A stretch of 64,000 nucleotides of DNA from Lunularia cruciata (lineage: Eukaryota; Streptophyta; Marchantiopsida; Lunulariales; Lunulariaceae), in the NCBI GenBank assembly GCA_948567375.1, contig OX419760.1:31310001-31374000 (forward strand). The letters run 5' to 3'. Made by a program: the position numbers and the translations under genes. The notes below the pieces were generated by a model, which made no database searches, was not told the DNA's origin, and saw only the letters and a list, made by a program, of their open reading frames with translations. Below, piece after piece: positions 11,450-23,278 of the stretch (positions are counted from its first letter, which is position 1; each line of letters opens with the position of its first letter).

Positions 11450-12141
11450 TGTAACACTCATTTGTGCATGTGTGTGGTATTGTGATATTTAGCTTGGTAT
11501 TACAAGTATTTAAGAGATATTATTTATATAGAGATAAAGAATGGTTCTATATTAGTCATGGTTAGCTAAAGTTAGTCATAGCTAAGATAGAGGGGACCTT
11601 ACTTTAGAGGAAGTAGAAAAGATGAGCACCACTATTTTGGATTTTAGTGCTTTGACTAGGTATTATTCCTAGGTGTTTGGCTTTGAGGAAAGAGTTAAGA
11701 ACTCTTGGGCCCGCAAGCCTTTTTGTTTTGGATTCTTCTTTAGTCCAAGGATAGCCTATGTGAAGGAATCTTTGACTTAATGGTTGGGTCAAGATAAGAC
11801 CACATGCTTAGGGGAATATGCCCATGTGAATGGATATTCCTTTCTACTTTTTGACTTTACTTGACTTTTAGTCTAGTAACTTGAGTTACTACGGTAATAA
11901 GTAACTTTGGTACATAATTATTTCATAAGTATATAAACAAGGGGTGAGGAGGTACTCATCATCCTTTCATTCTCAACTATCTCTCTCTCATTGAGTTCTC
12001 TAATGAGTAATGTCTTGAGTCTTGGAGTGTTAGCCTCGGAGGAGTATGATGGAGTTGGGGTTCCTTGCCTTCTTAGTCCATGGTGCGCTACCATAATAGC
12101 CATCAGAGGTTCATCCTGAGTGAGAGACAGGCCGGCTCACA
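11450..12141 (+). repeat. 5' LTR of the Ty3/gypsy element
   Basis: It runs from TGTAACACTCATTTGTGCATG to GACAGGCCGGCTCACA. A TATA-like box, TATAAA, lies at 11932-11937, with a CT-rich initiator-like stretch (CTATCTCTCTCTCA) about 50 bp downstream; together they are the probable promoter of the element. The 3' LTR keeps the box as TTATAAA. Confidence 0.93.
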
Positions 12142-13713
12142 TTTTTGGTTCGGTTGTCGGGACCTCTCTAGAAGGCAAGATAATGTTCCGCGTCCAATTC
12201 TACATTAGGCAAAAGGAGGCTATGAGAGCTCACTTGGAGAGAACATTAGGAGAGGAGAGAGCTGAACTTATGTTAGAAAACCAAGATCCATTTGTATACT
12301 CTGTATTTCATTATGATGTCTTTGAGGTGATTTTGTACATCTTGTATACATGAGAGGAATTGGAGAGATTGTATGAGGTGGATTGCAGATTTTGGAGATT
12401 AAGGTGATTTTGGGCAAAATCTCAAGTTTGAGATATGGACTTGAAATTCATACACATGATAGTTTGGGTTATTTTCCAGTTAGCACACTTAAAATTATTG
12501 TGAGAACTTCTATACACACTGGGCTAGAAATTTTGAAAGTTGATAGGGTAAAGTGCTCCCGCAACTGCATGCTCTTTGGAAAATTGTACAGAGTCCGCCA
12601 TTTCTTCAATTTTCAATGAATTGTCTTGAAAATTTCCAAAAACATTTAGTGCATTGTATTTTACCTACTGCCACAAAAATTAGAGAGAGATAGTTCTTGA
12701 ACAAGGAGAAATGAGTTTTTGAAGTGAGTGGGGTGGTTTTCAGACCAAATCTGAAATATGGGTGCTGAATAGAAAGATGCCCAGGCCAAATGGCTTGATG
12801 AAAATATCTGAAATTTTGCAGGGAGGGACGCTCTAGAGTTGTGATTAAGTGTGCAAAATTTCAGAGGACTGTAACATACTGGTTGGGATATTTGAGTGAC
12901 ATTGTGAGAAAGGGTCAATTCTGCAGAGTGGAGATCTCATGCATGAGAAGTTTGAGATCAACAAAAAGCATATTTGAGTGTTTAGATTCATCTTGGGAAC
13001 ATGGAGGGTCATCAAGAGTGGAAATTGAGATGATGCAAGGTTCCCCAAGGGTTTGAGGTGATTGTAGGGGTTGATTTGAGGAAAAGAGAGTTTACAATAG
13101 AATTTGAAGAGAGTATTGAGAGGATCCAAAAACCTACACCACTTGGAGGAAAGAGTGAGTCTAAGTGCTTTCTATGTGGAGAGAAGGGACATAAGGCAAG
13201 CTCATGTCCATTGACTTTTGAGAGCAAAAGATTGAGGGAAAGGAGAGGCTTACTTGACTTGGGTTTGCATGTTGGGCCTTCTTCACCAAGATTGGGAGGG
13301 AGAAGATTTAAGACCAAGGAGTTGTGTGAGGTTTGTGGAGTTGAAGGACCTCCATAAGGACTGTGTGAGTGTAGTGGAGTAAAAGCACTTTTAGAAACTT
13401 TGGTGAAGGATCTTGGAGAGAGTCTTAGTACAGCTACAGAAATACTACCACCTTCATCAGCTAGTTCTCAAGATTAGTGATGGAGATAATCTTTCAACTT
13501 ATGGATAAACTATCCATGAGAGTTAGATTAATATGCACTCTAGGATTTGATGTTGCTATAGAAATCTTGGAGCAACCTGAACCTTTTGTGTTCCCTAGGG
13601 TGGATTACTCTCAAATGGTGTTAGTCATGTATATATTCTATTAGTTATAGAGTGAGAGAAAAGAAAAGAAAAAAAGAAAAATTGAGAGAAAAGAAAGATA
13701 GTGAGAGGTTAAG
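12142..13713 (+). other. Leader between 5' LTR and gag, with possible degenerate PBS
   Basis: Right after the LTR, 12146-12162 reads TGGTTCGGTTGTCGGGA, a weak relative of the tRNA-Asp-type PBS found at 2287-2304 (about 12 of 17 positions). The leader is long, about 1.57 kb. A short open frame at 12120-12353 has a charged helical stretch but no recognisable domain. A zinc-knuckle reading frame is annotated separately. A purine-rich tract at 13648-13700 precedes the gag ATG. Confidence 0.55.
13058..13357 (+). CDS. Small zinc-knuckle reading frame in the gypsy leader
   Basis: A 99-residue open frame upstream of gag and in a different frame from it. It carries a CCHC zinc knuckle, CFLCGEKGHKASSC, at about residues 37-50, followed by a basic stretch (SKRLRERRG) and a late pair CEVCG. 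Gag has its own knuckle, so this is an additional one. It may be a captured or duplicated nucleocapsid piece, or the remains of a longer leader-encoded protein interrupted by stops. No start context or partner shows that it is translated. Confidence 0.4.
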   Translation: MIVGVDLRKREFTIEFEESIERIQKPTPLGGKSESKCFLCGEKGHKASSCPLTFESKRLRERRGLLDLGLHVGPSSPRLGGRRFKTKELCEVCGVEGPP

Positions 13714-16700
13714 ATGGGGAAACTTCCAGTTTTCTTTGGCAAAGATGGAGAAGATGTGGAAGCCTTTGTGAGAGACTTCAAGAGAGCTTGCATATGAAAC
13801 AATGAGAGGAGGAAGAATAAGTGGGCCTCATTATTACCAAATTTCTTTGAGGATGCAACACTTACATGGTATGAGTTAGAATACCCAAAGAGAGAGAGGA
13901 AAGATGGGGAAGAGGAGTCTTGGGAGACTTTGACTTCAACACTCATTGAGAACTTTCTTCCTAATGAGAGTTATGAGAGATTGATGAGTGAGGTTACATT
14001 TCTCAAGCAAGGAGATGGAGAGAAAGTGAGAGTCTATGTGGAAAGAGTGGAAAAGTTAGAGTCCAGATTTTGCATAGTGTTGAGGAAGGGTGGGGATGAT
14101 ATGGAGACTACAATGATTGGCATAGGGGCCATGCTCACCAAGAATTTTGTGGGAGGGTTGAGACCACAAATTTGAAGCAAGGTGAGATATGAGAAACCTT
14201 CTTCCAAGGTTGAAGCTATCAAGATTGCAATTCGTATGGAGGAGAGTTTGGAAGGGGATGAGAATGATTTGGTGGTGAAGGAGGTTGTGCATCCTCCCCA
14301 AGCCTACAAGTATGGTGGAACTTCTGATACTTTGGTGACAAGGGTTGCACCACAAGTAGTTGCTCCGGTTCTTGCACCTCCACCAAAAGATCCACTCCAA
14401 ACCATCACAAAACAACTTGCGGATCTCAAGATCAATGTGGTGCAACTATGGGAGAAGAGAGAGGTGGATCAGAATGTAGGGAGAGGGCCTAGGAGTTATG
14501 AAAACTATCCATATAGAGGAGGCCAACTAGCCAGCAATTTCAATGATAGAAATTGTTTTGGTTGTGGAGGAAGAGGCCATATCCAAAGGAATTGCCCCAA
14601 TTCCACTTACCATGGAGGAAGGGGTTATGAGGGAGCCAATAGAGGGAAAGAGGGAGGTAGTGAAACCCAAGTGGCTCCTAATCCCAACAAAGGTAAGGAG
14701 ATAGCATCCATAGATATGGTTGAGAGCAAGTATGAGAAGGGAGAGTGCTCAAACTCCAATGGTCTTAATTTGGAGCTTTTGGCACAAGAGAAGAAGAGAG
14801 CTCGTTTTGCAGAGGATGTTCACTCTTCTCAAGGATTTAATTCAAGCAAGGATACTCCTATGTCTACTAGGAGCACTCGCACCTCAACACCATCAACAAC
14901 AAAGAATCCAAGGAAGAAGTTGGGGATGGAGGACTTCTTGATCTCAAAGTAACAATGGAACTACAATGTGTTGGAGGATGTTGGTAGTCACAAGGCTAAC
15001 ATCATAGTGGGCCAATTAATTGCTTTGAACCCTACCTTGAGAAAGGAGCTTAGAGGTGGTTTGAGTTCTACAAGGAGCAAGAAGAAGAAGAAGGCAAAAG
15101 TTCCAGTATCAATGGGGGTGGTGGATGCCAAACCAGCACCATGGAAGGCTTGTGAATATGCCTCCAAGATTGATGTGAGAGTGAATGGTCACAACATCAA
15201 GGATGCATTGGTTGATGGAGGATCAACAATGAATGCCATGTCAGAAAGGTTGATGAAGAAGTTGGGTATGATACCCTCAAGACCTTCAACATTTATGGTG
15301 AGCATGGCAAACAAACAACAAGTTCAACTAGTAGGGGTGATGGATAAGGTGGTAGTTTCAGTTATGGGAGTTCAAAATCTCATGACTTTCCAAGTCTTGA
15401 AGGATTCAAGCTATGATTTACTTCTTGGGAGGCCATGGTTGAGAGCAGCACGCACAACTGATTGATGGCACAAAGGGTACTTGAGGATTGGGCCATCAAA
15501 CCATAGAGTCATAGTTCCTATGACTAACACCACCAACACTTCACATTTGGATACACTATCTTTTGATTATTGGGAATCAAATTCTAAAGAAGGAGCTTCA
15601 GGTATGGACACAAGCATGGAAGAAGAGACTTCCACGCAAGAGGATGAATCTGAATCTGATTCTGATTCAGATATGTATCCTTTGTGTGCTATGGATTTTG
15701 CACCCAAGCTAGAGGTTTTGAAGGACCCAGATAAATCACCATTGACACTTGAGGAGGTAGAAAGAAGGTTATCTACCCTCAAGTATGGTCCAAATGTTAC
15801 CAAGGAGGAGAAGGTGAGGTTTGAGGAGATTTTCTGCAAGTTCATCCATGTGTTTGCTTTCAGTTACAAGGATTTGAAGGAAGTCACCTTGGAGGAGCAC
15901 AAGATAGAGGTGGAGTCACATGCAAGAACAATCCGCCAAAAGCAATGTCGCATTAGCCCACCAATATCTTTGGTTGTGAAGGAGGAGATTGATAAGCTCA
16001 AGGAGGCTGGATTTATCTTTGAGGTAGAGAATTTAGAATGGGTGTCTCCAATTGTCATTGTGAAAAAAAAGAATGGCAAGCTTTGGGTATGTGTGGATTA
16101 CAAGAAGCTCAATGCTGTAACCAAGAAGGACTACTATCCATTTCCATTCATTGATGAGATCTTGGAGGAGGTTGCAGGTCATGAGAGGTACAGTTTTGGA
16201 GATGGTTATAGTGGATATAACCAAATCAAGATTGCACCAGAGCATCAACAACTCACCACATTCACCACACCTTGGGGAACTTACGCTTTCAAGGTCATGC
16301 CTTTTGGGCTTTGCAATGCTCTAGCCACATTCCAACGGTTCATGAACAAGGTATTTGAACCTTTCATTGGGAAATTTGTGAGAGACTTCATTGATGAATT
16401 TTGTGTCTATGGGAGCAAGGAAGAGCACTTTGAGCACCTAATCAAAGTCTTGCAATGCTTGGATGAGGCAAATGCATCACTCAACCCAAAGAAGTGCATT
16501 TTTGGATGTGAAGAAGGTCTACTTTTGGGGCACATCATCTCCAAGGATGGAATAGCAGTTGATCCTAAGAAGGTGAGGAAAATCTCAGACCTTCCATTCC
16601 CTTCAAGCTTGACAAAGTTATGCCAATTCTTCGGGATGGTTGGGTACTATAGGAGGTTCATCTTTTCATTTTCCAATAAGGTTTATGCATTGACCATCTA

Positions 16701-18540
16701 CATGAAGAAGGGTGTAGATTACATGGAGATTTTGGAAGACAACGAGGCTCTCAAAGCTTTTGAGAAGCTCAAGCAATCCCTTGTTGTAGCTCCAATTCTT
16801 GCTAAACCTGATTGGAGTAAGCCTTTCATCCTCTACAATGATGCTTCTAATGTAGCTATAGGATGCACTCTTAGTCAATTAGACCAAGATGGGCATGATC
16901 ATCCAATAGTTTATGCTAGTAGGTAGATGGTTTCAACAGAGAAGAATTACTTTGTCACGGAGAGAGAAGGGTTGGTAGTGATCTTTGGTCTCAAGAAGTT
17001 TAGACACTACTTGATTGGAGGGAAAGCCACCATTGTCACGGATCAGAAGGCTTTGAAGTACATCTTCAACAAGCCTAATGTTGAAGGGACACTAGCAAGG
17101 TGGATGATACTCTTGTCTGAGTATGACTACACCATTGAGGATAGGCCAGGAAAGAAAAATGCAAATGTTGATTTGTTATCTAGAGCCTATGATCATGATG
17201 GAGATTAGCCAATGGATGATTCCTTCCTTGATGAGGAGCTCATGACAATCTCACTCACTCAAGAGGTTCCAATGGAGTACAAGGAGATTGTGGATTTTGT
17301 GACAAGAGGTAACTATCCAGAAGGGATGCATGCTAGGGAGAGGAAGGCACTTGCAGCAAGATCTAGACCTTACACAATGGTGGAGGATATTCTTTTTCAC
17401 CAAGGAGCAGATGGTCTACTTCAAAGAGCAGTGGGTAAGGAAGAGTCTATCCTACTCATAAAGGAGTTTGATGAAGGTTTAGTATGTGGAGGACACTTTG
17501 CAGGAAAAGTGACTGCTTTCAAGATTCTAGATGCAAGTAATCATTGGAGAGGGATTTTCAAGGATTGTCTTGATTATTGAAAAACTTGTCATGTTTGTCA
17601 AGCTTTTGCTAGAAAGTCTACATCCACTCCACCACTTAGATCAATTCCATTGCTAGGACCTTTTGAGAAGTGGGGAATTGATTTTGTAGGTCCTCTCAAT
17701 AGAACCCCAAGGAACAATTGGTACATTGTGGTAGTTACTGATTACCTTACCAAGTGGGTTGAGGCTAGACCATTGAGGGACAAGAATGAAGATGAAGTAG
17801 GTAGATTTCTTTATGAACGCATTATCACTAGGTTTGGATGCCCTTTGGAGTTGGTTTCTGATAGAGGAGAAGAGTTTACAGGAAGCATTACTACAACCAT
17901 GCTACGACATTTCTCTATTACACATAGAGTAACTACATCCTATAAGCCAAATTCCAATGGCTTGGCAGAGAGAACCAATCAGACCTTGTGCATGATGTTG
18001 GCCAAAGATGCAGAAATGGAGGGGGCTAAACATTATTGGGACAAGAGGATTCATGCAGTTTTGTAGGAGTATAGGACAACCATGAAGACTTCCACCGGAT
18101 ATTCTCCATTTCAATTGGTATATGGTATTGAGTCTACCTTACCTATTCACTTTGATCTTCCTACCTTCCAAAGCATTCATAGGAGATTGAAGAAAGCACA
18201 AGGAGGTGATGCAGAGTCAAGGAAGGATCAACTCATGGAGTTGGAAGAGCCAAGAGCAGTTGCTATGGTTTGAGTGGAGCAAGCCCAAAGGAAACAAAAG
18301 GAGAGCTATGACAAGAGGCAAGGCAAGAAGAAGGTGGAGACTTTCAAAGAAGGTGATTGGGTAATGTTGTTTGATTCCATTTGATTCAAGAGAGTGCAAT
18401 AGAAGTTTTTGCCTAAGTACTTTGGACCTTTCATAGTGGAGAAGGTGTGGGGCAATTACACCTATGATCTCAAGGAGTTGGGAGGAAGACACTTTGATAG
18501 GATTAACCATGATAAGTTGGACATGTACCATAGAAGGTAG
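13714..18540 (+). pseudogene. Ty3/gypsy gag-pol polyprotein, single frame with 11 internal stops
   Basis: From the ATG at 13714 every domain lies in the same frame. Gag capsid region: about 13714-14280, with zinc knuckle CFGCGGRGHIQRNC at 14554-14595. Protease: about 15150-15450, with VDGGSTMNAMS where a DTG/DSG is usual. Reverse transcriptase: about 15930-16480, with FGDGYSGYNQI and FIDEF (16388-16402) at the YxDD position. RNase H: about 16790-17190, with the YNDAS segment. Integrase: about 17490-18200, with the zinc-binding H and CHVC residues, then WGIDFVGP, SDRGEEF and NGLAERTNQ supplying the D,D,E triad. Stops are at 13795, 14173, 14950, 15463, 16924, 17206, 17578, 18064, 18271, 18382 and 18400; 18538 is the likely natural end. 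No indel shifts the frame. It cannot make functional protein unless stops are suppressed. Confidence 0.93.
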
Positions 18541-18588
18541 AGAGACCTTCACTTTGAGGACAAAGTGAAAACTTAGTCCGAGGGTAAA

Positions 18589-19280
18589 TGTAACACCCAT
18601 TTGTGCATGTGTGTGGTATTGTGATATTTAGCTTGGTATTACAAGTATTTAAGAGATATTATTTATATAGAGATAAAGAATGGTTCTATATTAGTCATGG
18701 TTAGCTAAAGTTAGTCATAGCTAAGATAGATGGGACCTTACTTTAGAGGAAGTAGAAAAGATGAGCATCACTATTTTGGATTTTAGTGTGTTGACTTGGT
18801 ATTATTCCTAGGTGTTTGGCTTTGAGGAAAGAGTTGAGAACTCTTGGTCCCGCAAGCTTTTTTGTTTTGGATTCTTCTTTAGTCCAAGGATAGCCCATGT
18901 GAAGGAATCCTTGACTTAGTGGTTGGGTCAAGATAAGACCACATGCTTAGGGGAATATGCCCATGTGAATGGATATTCCTTTCTACTTTTTGACTTTACT
19001 TGACTTTTAGTCTAGTAACTTGAGTTACTATGGTAATTAGTAACTTTGGTACGTAACTATTTCACAAGTTTATAAACAAGGGGTGAGGAGGTACTCATCA
19101 TCCTTTCATTCGCAACTATCTCTCTCTCATTGAGTTCTCTAGTGAGCAATGTCTTGAGTCTTGGAGTGTTAACCTCGGAGGAGTATGATGGAGTTGGGGT
19201 TCCTTGCCTTCTTAGTCCATGGTGTGCTACCATAATAGCCATCAGAGGTTCATCCTGAGTGAGAGACAGGCCGGCTCACA
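18589..19280 (+). repeat. 3' LTR of the Ty3/gypsy element
   Basis: Same length as the 5' LTR, starting TGTAACACCCATTTGTGC after a weak purine tract (GAGGGTAAA) that would serve as the polypurine tract, and ending CAGGCCGGCTCACA. The differences from the 5' LTR are mainly C/T and G/A changes, for example near 18767, 18864, 18896, 19032 and 19226. Confidence 0.93.
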
Positions 19281-20520
19281 GTACCAAGATATCTTTGTAT
19301 TATTACTCATTGTCACCTACATGCCCCAATTCTTGAATAGGCAGCTTTATAGGTTCTTGTTGGGAAGGGTACTCAAGAGTGAGCAAGTTGCTAATGTCCA
19401 TACATTGGCTTCTCCAAGAGCTTCTCCTTGCTAGCTCTTGGTATTATCTTCAACTTTTGGTTCTTCCAATATTCTCCACCAAAGATCTCTCTTTCTCTTC
19501 TTTGGGTTGGGTTCTTCATCTTCATCTGACTCCTTGATAACTTGAAGTCTCTTTCCTCTCTTCCAACTTGTAGACTTCTTGATGGTGGGAGTAGTATGAA
19601 ATTTGTGCTTCTTCTCCTTCTTCACCAAACTCACAAATTTTCATGTCTTCTGGTAATTCTCATCCACTTCCTGCATGAGCTCCACTTGATAAAAGCCCTC
19701 GTGGTCTTCTTTGAAGTAGGAAGGCAATACTTCATGACTCAAAAATTCCAAATTTTCTTCTTTGGCAAGTAATCAATGGTTGATGTAGAAAGTTCACCAC
19801 AAAGGGCATTAGGTAGCACAATCCTGGCAAATCAAACATATTTTACATCTTCTTCACATGAGTATGGAAGATTTGTCCCCAATTGATTGGTCCCCCCAAA
19901 AAAAAGGTGCTTGAAGCAGGCAGTCTATGAGTTTGTGAGACATGTAGTGCATTGGGGCTTTGATATTTTCATTATTGACCCAACAATCTCCCTTTGAGTA
20001 TAGTTCTAGTAATTTGCCACTAACCACTCATTGGTGGGATGTCTTTCATGGGCAAAAGCCTTGTTGTTCCTTGGGAGATCCTACATCTTGCTATTCAGGT
20101 TGAACCAAGACTCAAAAGTAAAACCTCCTGCCACTCCGATTCTCTCCCCAATGTCTTTCTCCATGGAAGGGTGTCCATTCCCTCACATTTTCTCTCAACC
20201 TTCCGGTACTACTTTCTTCATCCCACAAAGCTCTAGAGCCATAGCACTCAAAGTATACTCCCAATTCCACAAAAGAAAGCTCACTCTTAATATCCACAAT
20301 GTCACTCTTTGGACAACCATTTCCCATGGATTGAAAATTGGAATCTTCAAGTTATGAGAGCTTCCTAGCAACTTGAGGTACAACACCCTTCATGATTGTG
20401 CTAGCAATCAATTTCCTTACAAATAGAATCTTGATTACCCTCTACTTACTCATTTCTAAGAATTGGAAATTTTTGAAGAATGCAAGACTTGAAGAAATCT
20501 AAAACCTCTTCACCATGACA
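19281..20520 (-). pseudogene. N-terminal half of an old LTR-encoded protein, right side of the split copy
   Basis: Minus-strand translation recovers hallmarks of the globular region: GPINWGQIFHTHVKKM (around 19830-19890) and LMPFVVNF. A Lys/Glu-rich block follows at 19634-19431 with RLQVIKESDEDEEPNPKK. These match PINWAKCFHRQTQQM, IMPFGVHF and the start of the acidic region in the copy at 60000-60600. Stops and small indels are frequent. Taken with 10190-11449 it makes one LTR relic interrupted by the gypsy element at the globular/coiled-coil transition. Confidence 0.7.
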
Positions 20521-20546
20521 GCTTTGAGTTTATAGTGGGTTTTCCA

Positions 20547-20752
20547 CTCTTTGCTCACAGTGGTCTTCAGTTCCACATCACTCTCCACTCATGTGAACCA
20601 TCTTGGAGGTAGTCTTTGCATGTTCTTGAAATTCATGTACCATTAGTCTCTCTTTGCTCACAGTGGTCTTCAGTTCCACATCACTCTCCATTCATGTGAA
20701 CCATCTTGGAGGTAGTCTTTGGTGTTCTTGAAATTCATGTACCATTAGTCTC
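20547..20752. repeat. Tandem duplication of a 103-bp unit
   Basis: Two adjacent copies (20547-20649 and 20650-20752) both read CTCTTTGCTCACAGTGGTC..., with few differences. The unit carries GTGAACCATCTTGGAGGTAG. It lies in the 5' part of the split LTR relic and has no evident coding role. Confidence 0.85.
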
Positions 20753-22795
20753 TCTTTGCCCAAGAGTCTTCCCTCTCTTCCAAAGACCAAACACAAATAT
20801 TACGACGATGCGGTCTTGTATTCACTGAAGATTTTGACAATATTCATGAAGACACCAGTCTGGTGAAAAAACGTATTTTCTGAAGACAAGGTATTCACCC
20901 AAAATCCAGTTTTGCATAATTTCTCACCCAACAGTAGGGATTCTGCTCTTCCCTTTATTTGAAGCAAGAAAAAAATATAACAAAGAAAGAAAATTTAAAA
21001 TTCCAAACTACTACATATTGAAGGGTTTTAAACTTCTAAGTATTGCTGAAAAAGTATCGAGACTTCTGCTTTTAGTTACAAAAAATAAGAAAAAGGAATT
21101 TCTTAAAATTTATCAATCATCATGAAATATAAATCTTTTCATATAATTAGTAGTTATAATTTTTACATGATATTCACCAATTCCATGTAAAATGGAATAT
21201 ATTTTGATTTATATCTATATAAGGTTGTTTAAAGATATATCAAGTCACATCATACTTCCAAAACACCATGCTTTTTTTTTCTACCAAAAAAATTAATAAT
21301 AAATATTATATACTGTATTCAAAAGAAATTGTTAAACAGAGATGAATATCATGAACCTTGCTTGGTTGCAAGAAAAATCCATCTTCAAGACTTATAGCTA
21401 TACTATAAGTCATGAATTGGAATCTCAAATCTTATTTTTAGAAATACTTATGAAAAAGCAATTATCATTTTCTCAAATGCCTAGTAAATTTTGATAAGAA
21501 CAAGTGTTTTGTGGTATCTTGATCTCTCAATGCTAAACTCTATTTTGCTATATCATACTACTCTTGCTCGGTGAAATTACTTAGGAGATGGTAGGTCTTT
21601 ATATCTTGTCTATATTTGCTACAAGCTAAGAAAAAAGAATTATACAACATTTGAAGAAGAAACTTCTCCATGCATGCAAGTGATGTAAATCACAAACTAA
21701 TGATGTTTGGTAAGATCTTTCAAGAGTCTTTAAATTCTATGTTATCTAAGGCAAAATATTCTTTAATTTTTAAACAATAAACTTTCTCACAGCTCCTTAC
21801 AAGAAGACCAACGGGGAAGTAGGAATAGCAAACAAAGATACTGCGTGAAAATGAATACATTTCGAGTTCTTGGTGAGAAGGAGAGACTTTGACTTGAGAG
21901 AAGCAAGTGGGGAGAGAAAAGATATTAATGTCAAGAAGACCAGAAATATTCTGAGATATTTGAAGGGGGAAAAATTAGAGGGGCTCCCAAATGTTTGCAA
22001 GGAGAAGAAGTAGATAAAAGGAGAAACAAGTCGGAGAGAAAAGATATTACTGTCAATAAGACTAGAAGGTAAGTTGATTAAAATATTTTGAAATTCTCCC
22101 GCAAATTTTCAAGGAGAAGGGGTAGGTCAGAATTTTTTTTGAGAAAATAGGGAGCTCCTAAATCTGAGAATGATATTTTCATCAAGAAACTTACTAAACT
22201 AGTAGAGCTTCTATGACTAATTTTGATGGTGAATCTTCCACTATCTTAGTAGAGATTTTAGCTTATGCTTTGAAGTAAGGATTATAAGAAGTAATCAAAG
22301 TACAATCTGAATATTGGGATCATAGGAAGGATGCTTAGACTATTCAAATGTTGGCTGACTTACATTTTGATGTGTAACAATATTGTTGTTGAGCCATGTA
22401 CATAATGACTTGAATTTGCCCTTTTTTTATCCATTTTCTCGGATATAGCTCGAGGCTGAATTCCAGCTATTTGAATTTCCACAATCTACCCGTGATAATG
22501 CTAATATATTCGAATCTCAAGGATACTGCTTGAGCTTGAAGTTCAAATTGAGCTATCTGAATTTTCTATAATCTATACATGATATTATTAAGAGCCTACC
22601 CAGATTTAGCAAAGAAATATTACTTTATCCACTAAAGTTAGAGAGCAAATGTCTAAAATAAAATCCTAAATACTTGTCAGTCTAGTTTCAAACTAAGATG
22701 TAGAAATCAATCTTGAAAAGTCTAGAGATCACATATTATATATAGTTAAAATAAATTCATTTTTGAGCTACAGGAATAAATATGATCAAACCGCA
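20753..22795. other. AT-rich intergenic stretch without recognised gene
   Basis: No convincing coding region. An imperfect tandem duplication of about 125 bp lies at 21897-22130 (GGAGAGAAAAGATATTA.TGTCAA repeated, with AAGGAGAAG.. following each time). The end, 22727-22795, resembles 52140-52200 (CATATTATATA...AGCTACA.GGAATAA), so homologous DNA also precedes the distant duplicate. The rest is low-complexity, A/T-rich sequence. Confidence 0.6.
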
Positions 22796-23278
22796 CATAA
22801 TACTTGGTCAACGGAGTCCTAAGCATATAAAGTAGAGCGGTCCGACACTAAGAATCAGAAGATGGTTGATGAATCGTCGTTCACTAATGTGCAGCATTGA
22901 TGGGGAAAAAGTCGCTAAGCACCACCAGTGCGGATGTTAGTCACTAAACAATACCGATGTTGTCTACAATTGATGTCATGTAAAGGTCAGTAAATTGCAC
23001 TATCAATGTCTTATGATCGGATTCGAATGATCTTGACATCAATATACAACAAGTTGATGGAGAAAGAGTGTTGGTCAACATAGATGTACAGAAGACTGTG
23101 AAATTTCACGCACCATCTCAAACCAAAATTTGCTTAGATTGACTAGTAGGATTGCATATACTGAAGTGGGATAGATTATGATGAAGATATCCTGGGCACA
23201 CTACGGCGAGGGTGAGGGAAGTTAACCAATCGTACAGCTGGAGCAGTGTTAAGGTTTATTTAGTTTCTTCGGTTCGGT

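Larger units (their letters stand above)
11450..19280 (+). mobile_element. Nearly complete Ty3/gypsy LTR retrotransposon, 7831 bp
   Basis: Two 692-bp direct LTRs (11450-12141 and 18589-19280) flank a leader and one long gag-pol frame. Domain order is gag with zinc knuckle, protease, reverse transcriptase, RNase H, integrase, which is the Ty3/gypsy order. GTAC flanks both ends (11446-11449 and 19281-19284); a fifth base does not match, so the target duplication is 4 bp or an eroded 5 bp. By eye the LTRs differ at about 24 of 692 positions, mostly transitions, so the insertion is not recent. It sits inside an older relic of the long-LTR family, whose halves are at 10190-11449 and 19281-20520. 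Confidence 0.93.

Noticed and set aside
20039-20386. Several overlapping frames of 63-108 residues
   Set aside because: They lie over the decayed N-terminal half of the LTR-encoded protein and disagree with its strand or frame.
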